NCBI RefSeq assembly: GCF_026625845.1
Contig: NZ_CP113066.1
Location: 558,001-622,000 of the forward strand
Source: Agrococcus sp. SL85
GTDB taxonomy: Bacteria; Actinomycetota; Actinomycetes; Actinomycetales; Microbacteriaceae
DNA length: 64,000 bases
Direction: 5' to 3'
A program made the translations under genes and the position numbers. Positions 25,639 to 41,891 of this stretch are shown here, piece by piece (the stretch's first letter is position 1; every line of letters starts with the position of its first letter). The notes under the pieces are model-generated. The model was not told the origin of the DNA, ran no database searches, and worked only from the letters and a program-made list of their open reading frames with translations.

Positions 25639-27147
25639 TCAGGCGCGCGTGCGCTCGTACGCCGCGAGGCGCTCCGCGTTCTCGTTCGTGAAGTCGTCCA
25701 TCGCCTGGCGGTTCCACTCGCGGGCGCGGCGGCCGCGGCGCGAGACGATGCCGCCGAGCCACACCGGCACCTCGCGGGCGATCACGAAGGCGAGCACCGA
25801 CAGGGGCGCGAGCAGCAGCTGGCCGAGCTCCTGCGCCGTGACGTCGGTGAGCTCGGTCACGGCGCCCCAGCCGCCGCGGGCCTCCATGGCCGCGCCGACG
25901 ATGTGGGCCGCGTAGGCCAGGATCGCCACCAGGAAGGCGCCGAGCACGTGCGCCCACCACCCGGCGCGGTTCACGAGCAGGGTGACGAGCCAGTAGGCGA
26001 GGAAGAACACGACGACGGGCAGGAGGTAGGAGGGGCTCAGCCACAGCGTCTGCAGCGCGTCCGCGAGCACGAACTCGCGGTCGAAGAGATAGCCGACGGC
26101 GAGCGCGGCGCCCGCGAGCAACGCTGCGAAGAGCACCGTCGCGAGGATCGCGACCAGGAACCCGACGCCGCGCGCGCCCTTGCGGCGCGGGGGCAGCGGC
26201 TCCTCGACGAGCACGATGGGCGTGCCGCCGGCTGCCGCGGCCCTGCCGGTCTCGTCGTCGACGTCGATCGTGGAGGGGCCGCGGTCGTCGCGGACGATGC
26301 CGAAGCGCTCGGTGCCGGTCGTGCCGGTGGCGGTCGCATCGGTGCCGATCCGCTCGGTCGCCGCCGTCGGCGCGCCCGCGCCCGCGGGCTGCGCGTCGAG
26401 CACGCGCGTGTCGCCCTCCGAGCCCGCGGCAGGCATCGCGCGCGTCGCTGCGTCCTGCTGCTCGATGGCCTGCGTCGGCTCGGGCTCGACGAACTCGCGC
26501 TCCTCGCGCCGGCGCGTCGAGGCGGCGGCGACGCCGCCCGCTGCGGCGCCCGCCGCGAGGCCGGCAGCCGCGCCACCGTGGGCGCGGCCGTCGTCGTGCG
26601 CGTCGTCGTCGTGCGCGTCGCCGTCGTGCCCGGCGCCGTCGTGCCCGGCGCCCTCGACGGAGCCGTCCTCGCCGTCCGCCCGGCGCCGCAGGCCGAAGGA
26701 GGGCCTCCGCGGCTCGACGAGGGCGGGCGGCTCGTCGGCGCCGGCCGCGGCCTCGAGCGAGGAGCCGTCGTCGTCGCGCGCATGCCGGTGCTCGTCGTCG
26801 GGGTGCGCGGCGGAGTGCGAGGGACCGCGGAGCGACGAGGGCGCGATCACGGTCGGCTCGATCGCCCCGTCGCGGTCGTCGTGCGCCTCCTGGGAGGCCT
26901 GGGCGTCGAGCACCTCGGTGTCCGCGGCGGGCTCGCCCGTCGCGCCGTGGTCGACGAGGGAGCGGTGCGCGTCGGCGTCGGAGGCGGAGGTCGCCGCGAC
27001 CTCCGCGCGGTCCGGCGTCGCCTCTGCCGACGGCTCCTCGGCCGCAGCGGCGTCAGCAGGCCGCGAGCCCGCCTCGGCGCCGTCCTCGGGACGCGAGCCG
27101 AAGAAGCGGTCGCGCCACGACGTGGTGGGCTGCTGCTCGTCGGTCAT
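25639..27147 (-). CDS. Membrane protein with long acidic, His/Asp-rich disordered N-terminal region
   Basis: 502 residues from ATG 27147, with GGAGGTG 7 nt upstream. Residues 1-330 are low complexity: Asp/Glu/Ala-rich, with a His-Asp repeat (GHDGAGHDGDAHDDDAHDD, about residues 165-185), a GAAAGLAAGAAAGG stretch, and short conserved-looking pieces (FGLRRR, TRVLDAQ, TEVLDAQ). Residues ~335-480 carry four membrane helices (GVGFLVAILATVLFAALL, LLPVVVFFLAYWLVTLLV and two more), ending in a basic tail. No enzyme family is recognised. It lies between rpoC and the T7SS-like operon and is flanked by terminators on both sides, so it is monocistronic. Metal buffering by the His/Asp repeats is a guess. 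Confidence 0.8.
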   Translation of the reverse strand: MTDEQQPTTSWRDRFFGSRPEDGAEAGSRPADAAAAEEPSAEATPDRAEVAATSASDADAHRSLVDHGATGEPAADTEVLDAQASQEAHDDRDGAIEPTVIAPSSLRGPSHSAAHPDDEHRHARDDDGSSLEAAAGADEPPALVEPRRPSFGLRRRADGEDGSVEGAGHDGAGHDGDAHDDDAHDDGRAHGGAAAGLAAGAAAGGVAAASTRRREEREFVEPEPTQAIEQQDAATRAMPAAGSEGDTRVLDAQPAGAGAPTAATERIGTDATATGTTGTERFGIVRDDRGPSTIDVDDETGRAAAAGGTPIVLVEEPLPPRRKGARGVGFLVAILATVLFAALLAGAALAVGYLFDREFVLADALQTLWLSPSYLLPVVVFFLAYWLVTLLVNRAGWWAHVLGAFLVAILAYAAHIVGAAMEARGGWGAVTELTDVTAQELGQLLLAPLSVLAFVIAREVPVWLGGIVSRRGRRAREWNRQAMDDFTNENAERLAAYERTRA

Positions 27148-27282
27148 GGGTGCACCTCCATCGGCGCCGCGATCTGCCGCGCCGTCGGCTGATCCTACGC
27201 GCGCGTCCCCCTCACGACGGGCGCGCCACCCCGGGCGCCGACGCATGCGGCGGGGGATGCGCCCGGCATGCGCCCGGGGATG

Positions 27283-27320
27283 CGACAGGGGCCGCATCCC
27301 GGAGGATGCGGCCCCTGTCG
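27283..27320 (-). terminator. rpoC terminator, perfect 17-bp hairpin
   Basis: Stem 27283-27299 with 27304-27320 around a 4-nt loop; the plus strand begins CGACAGGGGCCGCATCC. It starts 9 nt after the rpoC stop on the minus strand. No U-tract, as expected in this GC range. Confidence 0.88.
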
Positions 27321-27329
27321 TCAGCGCGA

Positions 27330-31217
<3,888 letters not shown>

Positions 31218-31256
31218 TGTGTTCCCTCTTCTGAAGATTCTCTAGCTGCGGCCGGA

Positions 31257-34727
<3,471 letters not shown>

Positions 34728-34743
34728 GGCAGATACCTCCGGG

Positions 34744-34769
34744 CCGGGAAGGGTTGCGGGTCTTCCCGG
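34744..34769 (-). other. Hairpin in the rpoB leader
   Basis: An 8-bp stem (CCGGGAAG with CTTCCCGG on the plus strand) around a 10-nt loop, 17 nt upstream of the rpoB start codon and just before its GGAGG. It could affect translation initiation or stabilise the leader. No known riboswitch or attenuator family is recognised. Confidence 0.4.
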
Positions 34770-34875
34770 GATCGTGTCGTCGGTGAGAGACTCGTCAACA
34801 CCCTGGAGCGCCCTGTCCGGGCGCGCGCCGACCGCAATATGAAGGCAGAGGGGATGTCTATGAGCGCAACCGCCT

Positions 34876-34904
34876 ACGTTACGCCCCGTGGCGCCGCGTG
34901 TCCA
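34876..34904 (-). promoter_or_regulatory. Probable rpoB promoter
   Basis: Reading the minus strand, TGGACA (34904-34899) is followed after 17 nt by TAACGT (34881-34876). This is a good match to the actinobacterial housekeeping sigma consensus (TTGACA, TAnnnT) at ideal spacing. The inferred start near 34869 leaves a leader of about 140 nt before the TTG of rpoB. The opposite strand begins the divergent gene at 35002. Confidence 0.6.
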
Positions 34905-35001
34905 GTCGATCCGGCGTGTCGGCTCGCATCCCGTCCCCGCCCGGTGGTATCCCGCGCCGGCACCCGCTGAGCGGGGCCGCCCGCTGGGCCAGGATGGAGG
35001 C

Positions 35002-35833
35002 ATGAGCACCCCCACCCGGCGGCTCGGCTCCGGCATGATCGCCGAGATGCGCCACGCGTCCGACGGCGGCTGGCAGCTCGTGGTCGACGGCACGCCGCAG
35101 TCGCACGTCGACCCGGAGCGGCCGCAGCTGCTCGTCTACGAGTACGTGCAGCAGATCGGCCACGTCGTCGACGCGCTGCCGCCCGGACCCCTCACGGCCG
35201 TGCACCTCGGGGCCGGCGCGCTCACGATCCCGCGCTACGTCGACGCGACGCGGCCGGGCTCGCGCCAGCAGGTGATCGAGCTCGAGCCCGCGCTCGTCGA
35301 GCTCGTGCGGGAGGTCGCTCCGCTCCCCCGCGGCGCGAGCGTGCGGGTGCGGTACGGCGACGCGCGCGAGCAGCTGCCGAGGCTGCCGGGCGGGCTCCGC
35401 GGCGCCGTCGACCTCGTGGTCGTCGACGTCTTCTCGGGCTCGCAGACGCCCGCGCACGTGACGACCGTCGAGTTCCACGAGCTCGTGCGGGAGCTGCTCG
35501 CGCCGCACGGCGTCGTGGTCGTGAACGTCGCCGACGACCGCACCCTGCAGTTCGTGCGCCGCCAGCTCGCGGCGCTGGCCGAGGTGCACGGCGCCGTCGC
35601 CGCGGTCGCCGACCCGGGGATGCTCAAGGGCCGCCGCTTCGGCAACGTCGTCGCCGTCGCGGGCGCCGCGCTGCCCGACGTCGAGGCGATCGGGCGCGCG
35701 CTGCGCCGCGACCCGCTGCCGGGCAAGGTCATGCACGGCGCGGAGCCTCACGCGCTTCCTCGGCGGCGCGCTGCCCGCGCGCGACGCCGGCGCGACGCCG
35801 AGCCCGGCGCCGAGCCGGGGCATCTTCGGCTGA
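35002..35833 (+). CDS. Spermidine-synthase-like methyltransferase-fold protein (frameshift near the C terminus)
   Basis: About 276 residues after correction. Begins [21 protein letters not shown] Rossmann-type nucleotide-binding core is visible: [20 protein letters not shown], then the acidic strand [12 protein letters not shown], the loop [10 protein letters not shown], and [10 protein letters not shown] followed by TTVEFHELV. These match the aminopropyltransferase/spermidine synthase family, of which actinobacteria have several members of unknown substrate. After KVMHGAE the frame changes: dropping one C from GAGCCT at 35743-35748 gives [17 protein letters not shown] and a stop at 35831-35833, a natural end for this family. 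It is divergent from rpoB and resembles the paralogue at 36971-37817 (both contain ELEPALVEL). True polyamine synthesis is not assured. Confidence 0.78.
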
Positions 35834-35905
35834 GCCGCCCGTCCGCGAGGCCCCGACGCGGCGTTGCGCCGCGCGTAGGCCACGCGATGCGGGACGATGC
35901 CCTGC

Positions 35906-36478
35906 ATGAGCGAGTCGATCGGCTACGACCAGACCGCGCTCCGCAACGCGGTCGACGTCGCCTCAGCGGCGCGGCGCCTGCGGCAGCTGGGCAGGGAGCG
36001 GTCGCTCGCCGCCACCTCCGAGCGCGCCTGGCTGCTCGAGAGCCTCGGCAGGCTCGACGAGGCCCTCGCGGCCGCGACCGAGGCCGTCGTGCTCGCGCGC
36101 GCGACAGGCTCCCGGGACCGCGTCGCCGAGGCCCGGCTGCTGCGCGCCTCCGTCGTGCAGACGCGCGGCGACCTCCAGGCCGCGCTGCGCGACTGCACCG
36201 CGATCGTCGCCGAGGCGCGGGCGAACGACTGGGTCGAGCTGTGGGCGCACGCGCTGCAGCAGCGCGGCACCGTGCACTTCGCCCTCGGCGGCTGGCACGA
36301 GGCGTGCGTCGACTTCACCGTGGCGGTCGAGCTCTGCCGCGAGGCCGAGCTGCCCGCCGAGCAGCTGGAGGCCGCCGAGGTCGCGCTGCTCGTCGCGACC
36401 GACCGCGCCCAGACCGAGGCGCTGCGGGCGGGGCGCCCGGAGGCGCGCGCGAGCCACCCGCTCTGGGGCGGCCGCTGA
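35906..36478 (+). CDS. TPR-like repeat protein
   Basis: 190 residues of almost pure alpha helix with tetratricopeptide-like pairs, for example ERAWLLESLGRLDEALAAAT, then ATGSRDRVAEARLLRASV and QTRGDLQAALRDCTAIV. The whole chain can hold about four repeats, so it is a small stand-alone adaptor rather than part of a larger enzyme. An ATG 9 nt upstream (35897) is also possible; neither has a strong ribosome-binding site. The gene lies between the first spermidine-synthase-like gene and the SprT-like gene on the same strand. Partner unknown. Confidence 0.75.
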   Translation: MSESIGYDQTALRNAVDVASAARRLRQLGRERSLAATSERAWLLESLGRLDEALAAATEAVVLARATGSRDRVAEARLLRASVVQTRGDLQAALRDCTAIVAEARANDWVELWAHALQQRGTVHFALGGWHEACVDFTVAVELCREAELPAEQLEAAEVALLVATDRAQTEALRAGRPEARASHPLWGGR

Positions 36479-36521
36479 GGCATCGCCGGCAGGTGGCATC
36501 CTGGTCGGTCGGAGGGACGTC

Positions 36522-36974
36522 ATGGCGGAGCTGGACCGGGTGCGGCGGTGGGCCGAGGCCCTCATCCGCCTGCACCTCGACGACTCGTGGTCGTTCGGCT
36601 TCGACCGCGCAGCGAAGCGCGCGGGCCTTACGGACTTCGGCGCGCGGCGCATCACGGTCTCGCGGCACCTCGCGGAGCGCTGGGACGACGACGAGGTGCA
36701 CCAGACCCTGCTGCACGAGGTGGCCCACGCGATCGTCGGGCCGGGCGAGGGCCACGGCGCGCGCTGGCTGCGCACCGCCCGCGAGCTCGGCTACGTCGGC
36801 GGGCGCACCCACCAGGGCGAGATCGCCGCCGAGCGCGCGGGCTGGGTGGGCCGCTGCCCCGGCGGCCACGAGCACGTGCGCTTCCGCGCCCCGCGCGGCC
36901 GCTACGCGTGCCGGCCCTGCTCGAAGGGCGCCGCCCGGGTCGTCGAGGTGCGCTGGGAGCGCCGCGCGGCATGA
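36522..36974 (+). CDS. SprT-like zinc-binding protein
   Basis: 150 residues. A metalloprotease-type motif HEVAHAIVG (about residues 65-73) follows TVSRHLAERWDDDEVHQTLL, and the C-terminal part has a zinc-ribbon-like pair, CPGGHEHVRF and CRPCSKGAAR. This is the SprT/Spartan-like layout (SprT core followed by a zinc ribbon) in a short form found in many actinobacteria. Biological role is undefined; a DNA-protein cross-link function is known only for the distant eukaryotic relatives. GGAGGGA precedes the ATG. The stop overlaps the next start as ATGA, so it is coupled to the second spermidine-synthase-like gene. Confidence 0.85.
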   Translation: MAELDRVRRWAEALIRLHLDDSWSFGFDRAAKRAGLTDFGARRITVSRHLAERWDDDEVHQTLLHEVAHAIVGPGEGHGARWLRTARELGYVGGRTHQGEIAAERAGWVGRCPGGHEHVRFRAPRGRYACRPCSKGAARVVEVRWERRAA

Positions 36975-37817
36975 CCACGCGGACGCTCTCGGACGGGCTC
37001 GTCGCGAGCCTCGAGCCCGACGCGCACGGCCTCGTGCTCGTCATCGACGGCATCGAGCAGTCGCACCTGGGCGCGCCCGGCGCGCCCCCGCGCCACGCCT
37101 CGCACCGCTGGATGCTCGCGGCCGCGCTCGAGGCGCTCGCGAGCACGCACGCGCCGAGCGCGCTGCACCTCGGCGGCGGCGCGCTCGCGCTGCCGCGGGC
37201 GATCGCCGACGCCCGGCCCGATGCGCGCCAGCGCGTGGTCGAGCTCGAGCCCGCGCTCGTCGAGCCTCGTGGCGGAGGCCGCCCCGCCGCCCGCCTCGAT
37301 CGCGGTGGAGGTCGGCGACGGCCGGGCGGCCCTCGAGACCGCCCCCTCCCCCGTCGGCCTCGTCGCGGTCGACGTCTTCGCGGCCGGCCGCGTGCCGCCG
37401 CCGTTCACGAGCGTCGAGTGCTTCGCCGCCGCCCGCGCCGCGCTCCTGCCGGGCGGCACGCTCGTCGTGAACTCGGCCGACGGGCCGCCGCTCGCGTTCC
37501 TGCGCGCGCAGCTCGCCACCCTGCGCTCGGTGTTCGCCGACGTGGCCGCGATCACGACGGGCTCGACGCTCGCCGGCGCGCGCCACAGCAACGTCGTGCT
37601 CGTCGCGAGCGATGCGCCCATCCCCGTCGACGCGATCCGCGAGCGGGTGCGCACCGGCCCGCCGCCGGCGGCGGCCCTCGGCTGGCCCCGGCTCGCGCCG
37701 TTCGTCGCCGACACGACGCCCGCGGTCGTCACGGACGCGACGGCCGTCGGCTCGCCCGAGCCGGTGCGCTCGGCCTACCTCGGCGGCTCGTCGCTGCCGG
37801 CCTCGCTGCTCGGCTGA
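36971..37817 (+). CDS. Second spermidine-synthase-like protein (frameshift in the sequence)
   Basis: About 281 residues after correction. The first part reads MTTRTLSDGLVASLEPDAHG, with HLGGGALALPRAIADARPDA and [10 protein letters not shown]; the second, in another frame, continues LVAEAAPPPASIAVEVGDGR, GLVAVDVFAAGRVP and GGTLVVNSADGPPLAFLR to the stop at 37817. Removing one C from GAGCCT at 37262-37267 restores one frame through ELVAEAAPP. The core is the same Rossmann fold as the gene at 35002 and the pair shares the ELEPALVEL block, so this is a diverged paralogue. The start overlaps the SprT-like stop. The last 43 nt overlap the convergent MFS gene. Substrate unknown. Confidence 0.78.
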
Positions 37818-39334
37818 GGCTCCCCTGCTCCACGGAGCGAAGGCCCCCGGATGCCCGCGTCGATCGGGCTGACCTGCGGCACCTCGTGGCCGGCCTGCGG
37901 CACGTCGTGGCCCGCCGGCAGCGCACCGCCGTCGGCCGCGCCCTCCGCGTCCGCGTCGGGCAGCGGGGCGGAGCCCGCGTACGAGGCGCTGATGCGCCGG
38001 TAGGCGGGCGTGAGGAACGCGAGCAGCGACGCCGCGACCATCACGAGGCCCGCGACGAGGAAGACGAGCGCGACGCCGCGCATCTCGCCCGTGCCGAGCA
38101 GCGGCTCGAGCGCGGCCGCGCCCTCGTCGGTGCGCGACCACGGCACGATCCAGAACTCGGCGATCGGGGCGATGAGGAAGGCCGTGATCGGTGCCGCGGC
38201 CGACTCGAAGGCCATCGCGAAGCCGAACACGCGCCCCTGCCGCTGCAGCGGCACGACGCGCTGGATGACCGTCTGCTCGGCCGCCTCGACCGCGGGCACG
38301 AGGCAGAGGTAGAGCCAGATGCCGGCGGCGTAGAGCAGCCACCACTCGCGGATCGTGAAGAGCGCGCCGAGGAGGCCCATGAGCGCCACGACGAGCAGCA
38401 TCGTGCGCATCGGCCGCCTGCCGAGGCCGAACCTGGCGATCACGAGACCGCCGACGATGAAGCCCGTCGAGGCGACGCCGAAGACGATGCCCCAGGCCTG
38501 CACCGAGAACAGCTCGAGTCCGTACGGGTCCATGAGCGCCATGTAGACGCCGCCGATGAGGTTGTTGAAGGTGGAGAAGACGATGAGCGCGAAGAGGCCG
38601 CCGACGGCCATGACCGCGCGGATCGAGCCGCGCAGGTCGACCGCGCTCTCGCCCTCCTCGCGCGTCGCGGCCGCGCGATCCTCCGGGAACCGGAGCGTGA
38701 GCAGGTGCAGCAGCGTGCCGAGGGTGAGCGCCACGGCGATCGCGATGGTCCAGCCCATGCCGACGAAGCCGATCGCGAAGCCCGAGAGCACGCTCGTGAC
38801 GATGAAGGCGAGGCCCTGCACCGTGCCCACGAGCCCGTTGGCGTTGGCGTGCTGCGCGTCGGGCACGAGCATCGTGACGGTGGTCGAGAGCGCGATGTTG
38901 CGCATGTGCTCGATGACCGCCCCCGCGAGGATGACGACGGTGAACAGCCAGAACCACGGCGCCCCGAGGTCGAGCAGCGACCGCTCCGGCAGCAGCAGGT
39001 ACATGCCGCCCGCCGACGCGAACGCCGCGAGCGTCAGCGTGCTCGAGAGCAGCATGACCCGCAGCTTGCGGTGGTGGTCGACGATCGTGCCGAAGAGGAT
39101 GCTGCCGAAGGCGACGAAGAGCATGTAGGCGCCGCCGATGATGCCCGTGGCCAGGATGCTCTCGGTCTCGAGGTAGACCCAGAAGGTCAGCGCGAACCAG
39201 AGGAAGCTCGTCGTGAGGTTGGCCGTCGCCGTGTTGATGAGGATGTGCAGGAAGGTGCGCCAGCCGTCGGCGGGCACTGCGGTCGCGCCCGCGACCGCGT
39301 CGGAGGGCTGCGCGCCCGGGTGCTCCTGGCTCAT
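37775..39334 (-). CDS. MFS transporter
   Basis: 519 residues from ATG 39334 with about twelve membrane helices. Helix pairs are evident from TFLHILINTATANLTTSFLW onward, and the cytoplasmic loops hold the A-motif-like VDHHRKLRVMLLSS (after helix 2) and RFGLGRRPMRTMLLV (after helix 8). A longer frame upstream of this ATG is proline/arginine-rich and rejected. The last ~55 residues are hydrophilic (AGSAPLPDADAEGAADGG) and cytoplasmic. It belongs to the general drug/efflux-like major facilitator group; substrate cannot be told. The 3' end overlaps the spermidine-synthase-like gene by 43 nt tail to tail. Confidence 0.9.
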   Translation of the reverse strand: MSQEHPGAQPSDAVAGATAVPADGWRTFLHILINTATANLTTSFLWFALTFWVYLETESILATGIIGGAYMLFVAFGSILFGTIVDHHRKLRVMLLSSTLTLAAFASAGGMYLLLPERSLLDLGAPWFWLFTVVILAGAVIEHMRNIALSTTVTMLVPDAQHANANGLVGTVQGLAFIVTSVLSGFAIGFVGMGWTIAIAVALTLGTLLHLLTLRFPEDRAAATREEGESAVDLRGSIRAVMAVGGLFALIVFSTFNNLIGGVYMALMDPYGLELFSVQAWGIVFGVASTGFIVGGLVIARFGLGRRPMRTMLLVVALMGLLGALFTIREWWLLYAAGIWLYLCLVPAVEAAEQTVIQRVVPLQRQGRVFGFAMAFESAAAPITAFLIAPIAEFWIVPWSRTDEGAAALEPLLGTGEMRGVALVFLVAGLVMVAASLLAFLTPAYRRISASYAGSAPLPDADAEGAADGGALPAGHDVPQAGHEVPQVSPIDAGIRGPSLRGAGEPQPSSEAGSDEPPR

Positions 39335-39410
39335 GGACGAACCATAGCCACGGCCGGTGACACGGGCCAGGGGTCGGATGCGCGCTCGGGGAGGCCGGCG
39401 CGGCGCCGGG

Positions 39411-39863
39411 CTAGCGGGAGTCGTCGGCAGCGCGCGCCGCGGCCTCCGCGGCCACGAGGCTGTCGGTCGCGCCGCGGAGCGCCGTCGCCGCGGCGCACGC
39501 GGCCGCGCACGCGGGGCTGTGGAAGTCGATGCCGACATCGGCGAGCGCGTCGACGACGCGGCCGGCCACGAGCAGGTCGGCCGTCGAGGGCCGCAGCGAG
39601 CCGTCGGGCCAGCGGTCGCCCGCCGCGACGATCGCGATCGACGCGCGCTCGCCCCGCCGCTCCTGCTCGTCCATCGCCGCTCGCGCGACCTCCGCCGCGT
39701 TCCGCAGGGTCGCGCCCAGCACGAGCGGCGTGCGCGGAGCGCGCGACTCGAGCTCCGCCGCCTCCGGGCCGCGGTCGGCGTCCGCGATCACCAGCACGTC
39801 GGCCGTGGCGACGCGCATCGCGGGGACGCCCCACTCGAGGGTCACCTGGTAGCTCGCGCTCAT
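39411..39863 (-). CDS. ComB-like (2-phosphosulfolactate phosphatase family) protein
   Basis: 150 residues, shorter than archaeal ComB (about 240). The typical block IAIVAAGDRWPDGSLRPSTA and DLLVAGRVVDALADVG match the family signature, and the N terminus WGVPAMRVATADVLVIADA resembles its first strand. ComB hydrolyses 2-phosphosulfolactate in coenzyme M synthesis, which this organism does not make, so the bacterial homologue probably acts on another substrate. The shortened length may leave out part of the active site. It stands alone on the minus strand between the MFS gene and the DUF4916 gene, with no coupled neighbour. Confidence 0.65.
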   Translation of the reverse strand: MSASYQVTLEWGVPAMRVATADVLVIADADRGPEAAELESRAPRTPLVLGATLRNAAEVARAAMDEQERRGERASIAIVAAGDRWPDGSLRPSTADLLVAGRVVDALADVGIDFHSPACAAACAAATALRGATDSLVAAEAAARAADDSR

Positions 39864-39965
39864 GCCGCCAGCCTAGGCGGGGCGCGGCGCGGCCGCCTGG
39901 GCGCCGGATCGCCCGCACCCGGGTCGCGGGGCGCCGCGGCGCCGCGGCGCAGGGTCGCCCGCGCC

Positions 39966-40505
39966 TCAGCGCAGGGCGCCGAGGTGCGCGAGCGCCGCGC
40001 GCACGAGGCTGCCGCGGCCGCCCTCCATCTCCGACAGCACGAGCTCCGACGCCGCGGCCTCCGGGCTCAGCCACGTGAGCTCGAGGGCGTCCTGCCGCGG
40101 GTCGCACGAGCCGGTGACGGGCACGATGTAGCAGAGCGAGACGGCGTGCTGCCGGTCGTCGGTGTACAGGCCGCCGCCGGGCAGCGGGAAGTACTCCGCG
40201 ACCTGGAAGGGCACGGGGCTCGCCGGCAGCTGCGGGAAGGCCATGGGTCCCAGGTCCTTCTCGAGGTGGCGGTAGAGCGCATCCCGGATGCGCTCGCCGC
40301 GCATGACGCGGCCCGAGACGATCGTGCGGGTCATCTCGCTCTGCGCGTTCATGCGCAGCAGCAGCCCCACCTCCTCGACCTGGCCCATGCCGTCGAGCCG
40401 CACGGGGATCGCCTCGACGTAGAGGATCGGGAGCCGCTCGCGCGCGTCGCGCAGCTCGTCGTCGCTGAGCCAGCCGGGATTGGGATCAGGAGTGCGCACC
40501 GCCAT
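39966..40505 (-). CDS. DUF4916 (NUDIX-like) protein
   Basis: 179 residues from ATG 40505 (MAVRTPDPNPGWLSDDEL). The sequence matches the actinobacterial DUF4916 group: ERLPILYVEAIPVRLD, EVGLLLRMNAQSEMTRTIVS, and RVMRGERIRDALYRHLEKDLG, which lies where NUDIX proteins have their hydrolase box, but the G-x5-E-x7-R-E-x2-E-E-x-G-U pattern is not complete. A FPLPGGGLYTDDRQHAVSL stretch follows. The fold is likely NUDIX; catalysis is uncertain. No signal or membrane segment. A long in-frame extension upstream of the ATG is not used. Confidence 0.8.
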   Translation of the reverse strand: MAVRTPDPNPGWLSDDELRDARERLPILYVEAIPVRLDGMGQVEEVGLLLRMNAQSEMTRTIVSGRVMRGERIRDALYRHLEKDLGPMAFPQLPASPVPFQVAEYFPLPGGGLYTDDRQHAVSLCYIVPVTGSCDPRQDALELTWLSPEAAASELVLSEMEGGRGSLVRAALAHLGALR

Positions 40506-40606
40506 GGCCCCATGGTGCCAGGCCCGGGCCGCGAGGCCCCGAGCGCCCCGCCCGCGCTGCGGGGCCGCTGGCGCTGGCGGCGCTGCGGGCGCGGGAGCGG
40601 GCGGCG

Positions 40607-41839
40607 CTACGGGCGCAGGCGCCGGCCGCGGCGGTCGGCCGCGAGCGCCAGCAGGAGCCAGCCGGCCGCGACGACGAGCGCGAGCACGATCGAGGGGATG
40701 TCGCCCAGGCGCGCGAACCACGCGACCGGGCTCGCCGGCAGCGACTCGAGGAGCGCCCGCGCCGCGGCGGTCGTGCCGACCGCGAGCAGGCTGCAGCGCC
40801 CGAGCGCCGCGAACGGCTCCGCGAAGGCGCCGAGCGCCGAGGTGCCGCCGCGGAGGTCCGTGTCGATCGACGGGTGCATCGCCGCGGCGAGCACCGACGC
40901 GAGCGCCGCGACCGCGAGGGTCAGCGGCGGCGTCCACAGCGCCGTCCGCGGCTCGAGCGCCGCCTGGCCCCACACCGTCGGCGTGAAGTGCGCGAGGATC
41001 CCCAGCACGCCGAAGAGCGTCGCGGCGAGCAGCGCGTAGCCGACGACGCGGCGGCGCTGCCTGCCCGTCACGCTGCGGGCGCGCAGCAGCCCGTGCACGA
41101 GCGCGGCGCCCGCCGCGGCAGGGACGACGAGGCCGAGGCCCGCGACGACCGTCGTGGCGCCGGCGACGAGCGCGGGATCCGCGGACGCGCCGGCCGCATC
41201 CGCCACGCCGCCGACGACGAGCGTCGCGGGGCTGCAGTCGTCGCTCGGGCCGCCGCAGAGCGCGGTCGTGAGCCAGAGCGCCGCGGCGCCGATCGCGGTC
41301 GTCGCGACGACGGCCCAGACCCACGCGCTCCAGCTCCTCGCGAGCGCCGCGAGCACGCCGAGGCCCGCGACCGCGACGCCGAGCTGCACGAGCGGGCCGG
41401 CGACGGCCGTGCGCTCCAGGCCGCCGAGCGCGCCGGAGGCGGAATCCCACGTCGCGCCCGTCGTCGCGCCCGCGAGGAGCGCGGCGGCCGCGGCGGTGGC
41501 GAGGCCGAGCGCGACGAGCAGCAGCGCCCGCCGGGCGACGCGCGCGCCCGAGGTCCAGCCGCGGTGCTGCGCCATGGCGAGCGCGCAGCCGAGGATGACG
41601 GCGAAGGCGGGCATCGCGATCGCGTCGAGGCCGAGCGCGCCGAAGCCCTGCGAAGCGGGGAACGGGCGCCGCGGCGCCGCGAGCCACGCGACCGTGCCGA
41701 GCACGAGCACGCCGCGCGCCGCGTCGAGCGAGACGACGCGGCCGATGCGGGCCCGCGGCGCGCGCCGGGGCGCCCTCGAGCGCCCGCCGCCGCCACGGGA
41801 TGCGGGCAGCACGCGGGTCGTCGCGGAGGTGCTCGTCAC
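40607..41839 (-). CDS. Multi-helix membrane protein, acyltransferase-like (DUF1624/DUF418 type)
   Basis: 410 residues. After a basic N terminus (SRAPRRAPRARIGRVVSL) comes LDAARGVLVLGTVAWLA, the characteristic opening of heparan-alpha-glucosaminide N-acetyltransferase-like and YeiB-like membrane proteins, then about ten helices such as AFAVILGCALAMAQHRG and RALLLVALGLATAAAAALLA. A loop between helices with CGGPSDDCSP may hold a disulfide. The C terminus ends in a basic tail (ADRRGRRLRP). It probably moves an acyl group across the membrane, but substrate and activity cannot be read. It is divergent from the esterase gene at 41892. Confidence 0.75.
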   Translation of the reverse strand: MTSTSATTRVLPASRGGGGRSRAPRRAPRARIGRVVSLDAARGVLVLGTVAWLAAPRRPFPASQGFGALGLDAIAMPAFAVILGCALAMAQHRGWTSGARVARRALLLVALGLATAAAAALLAGATTGATWDSASGALGGLERTAVAGPLVQLGVAVAGLGVLAALARSWSAWVWAVVATTAIGAAALWLTTALCGGPSDDCSPATLVVGGVADAAGASADPALVAGATTVVAGLGLVVPAAAGAALVHGLLRARSVTGRQRRRVVGYALLAATLFGVLGILAHFTPTVWGQAALEPRTALWTPPLTLAVAALASVLAAAMHPSIDTDLRGGTSALGAFAEPFAALGRCSLLAVGTTAAARALLESLPASPVAWFARLGDIPSIVLALVVAAGWLLLALAADRRGRRLRP

Positions 41840-41891
41840 CCTCCGAGGCTACGGTGTGCGGAGCGCCGGGCGGCGCCCGGAAGGAGCCTCC

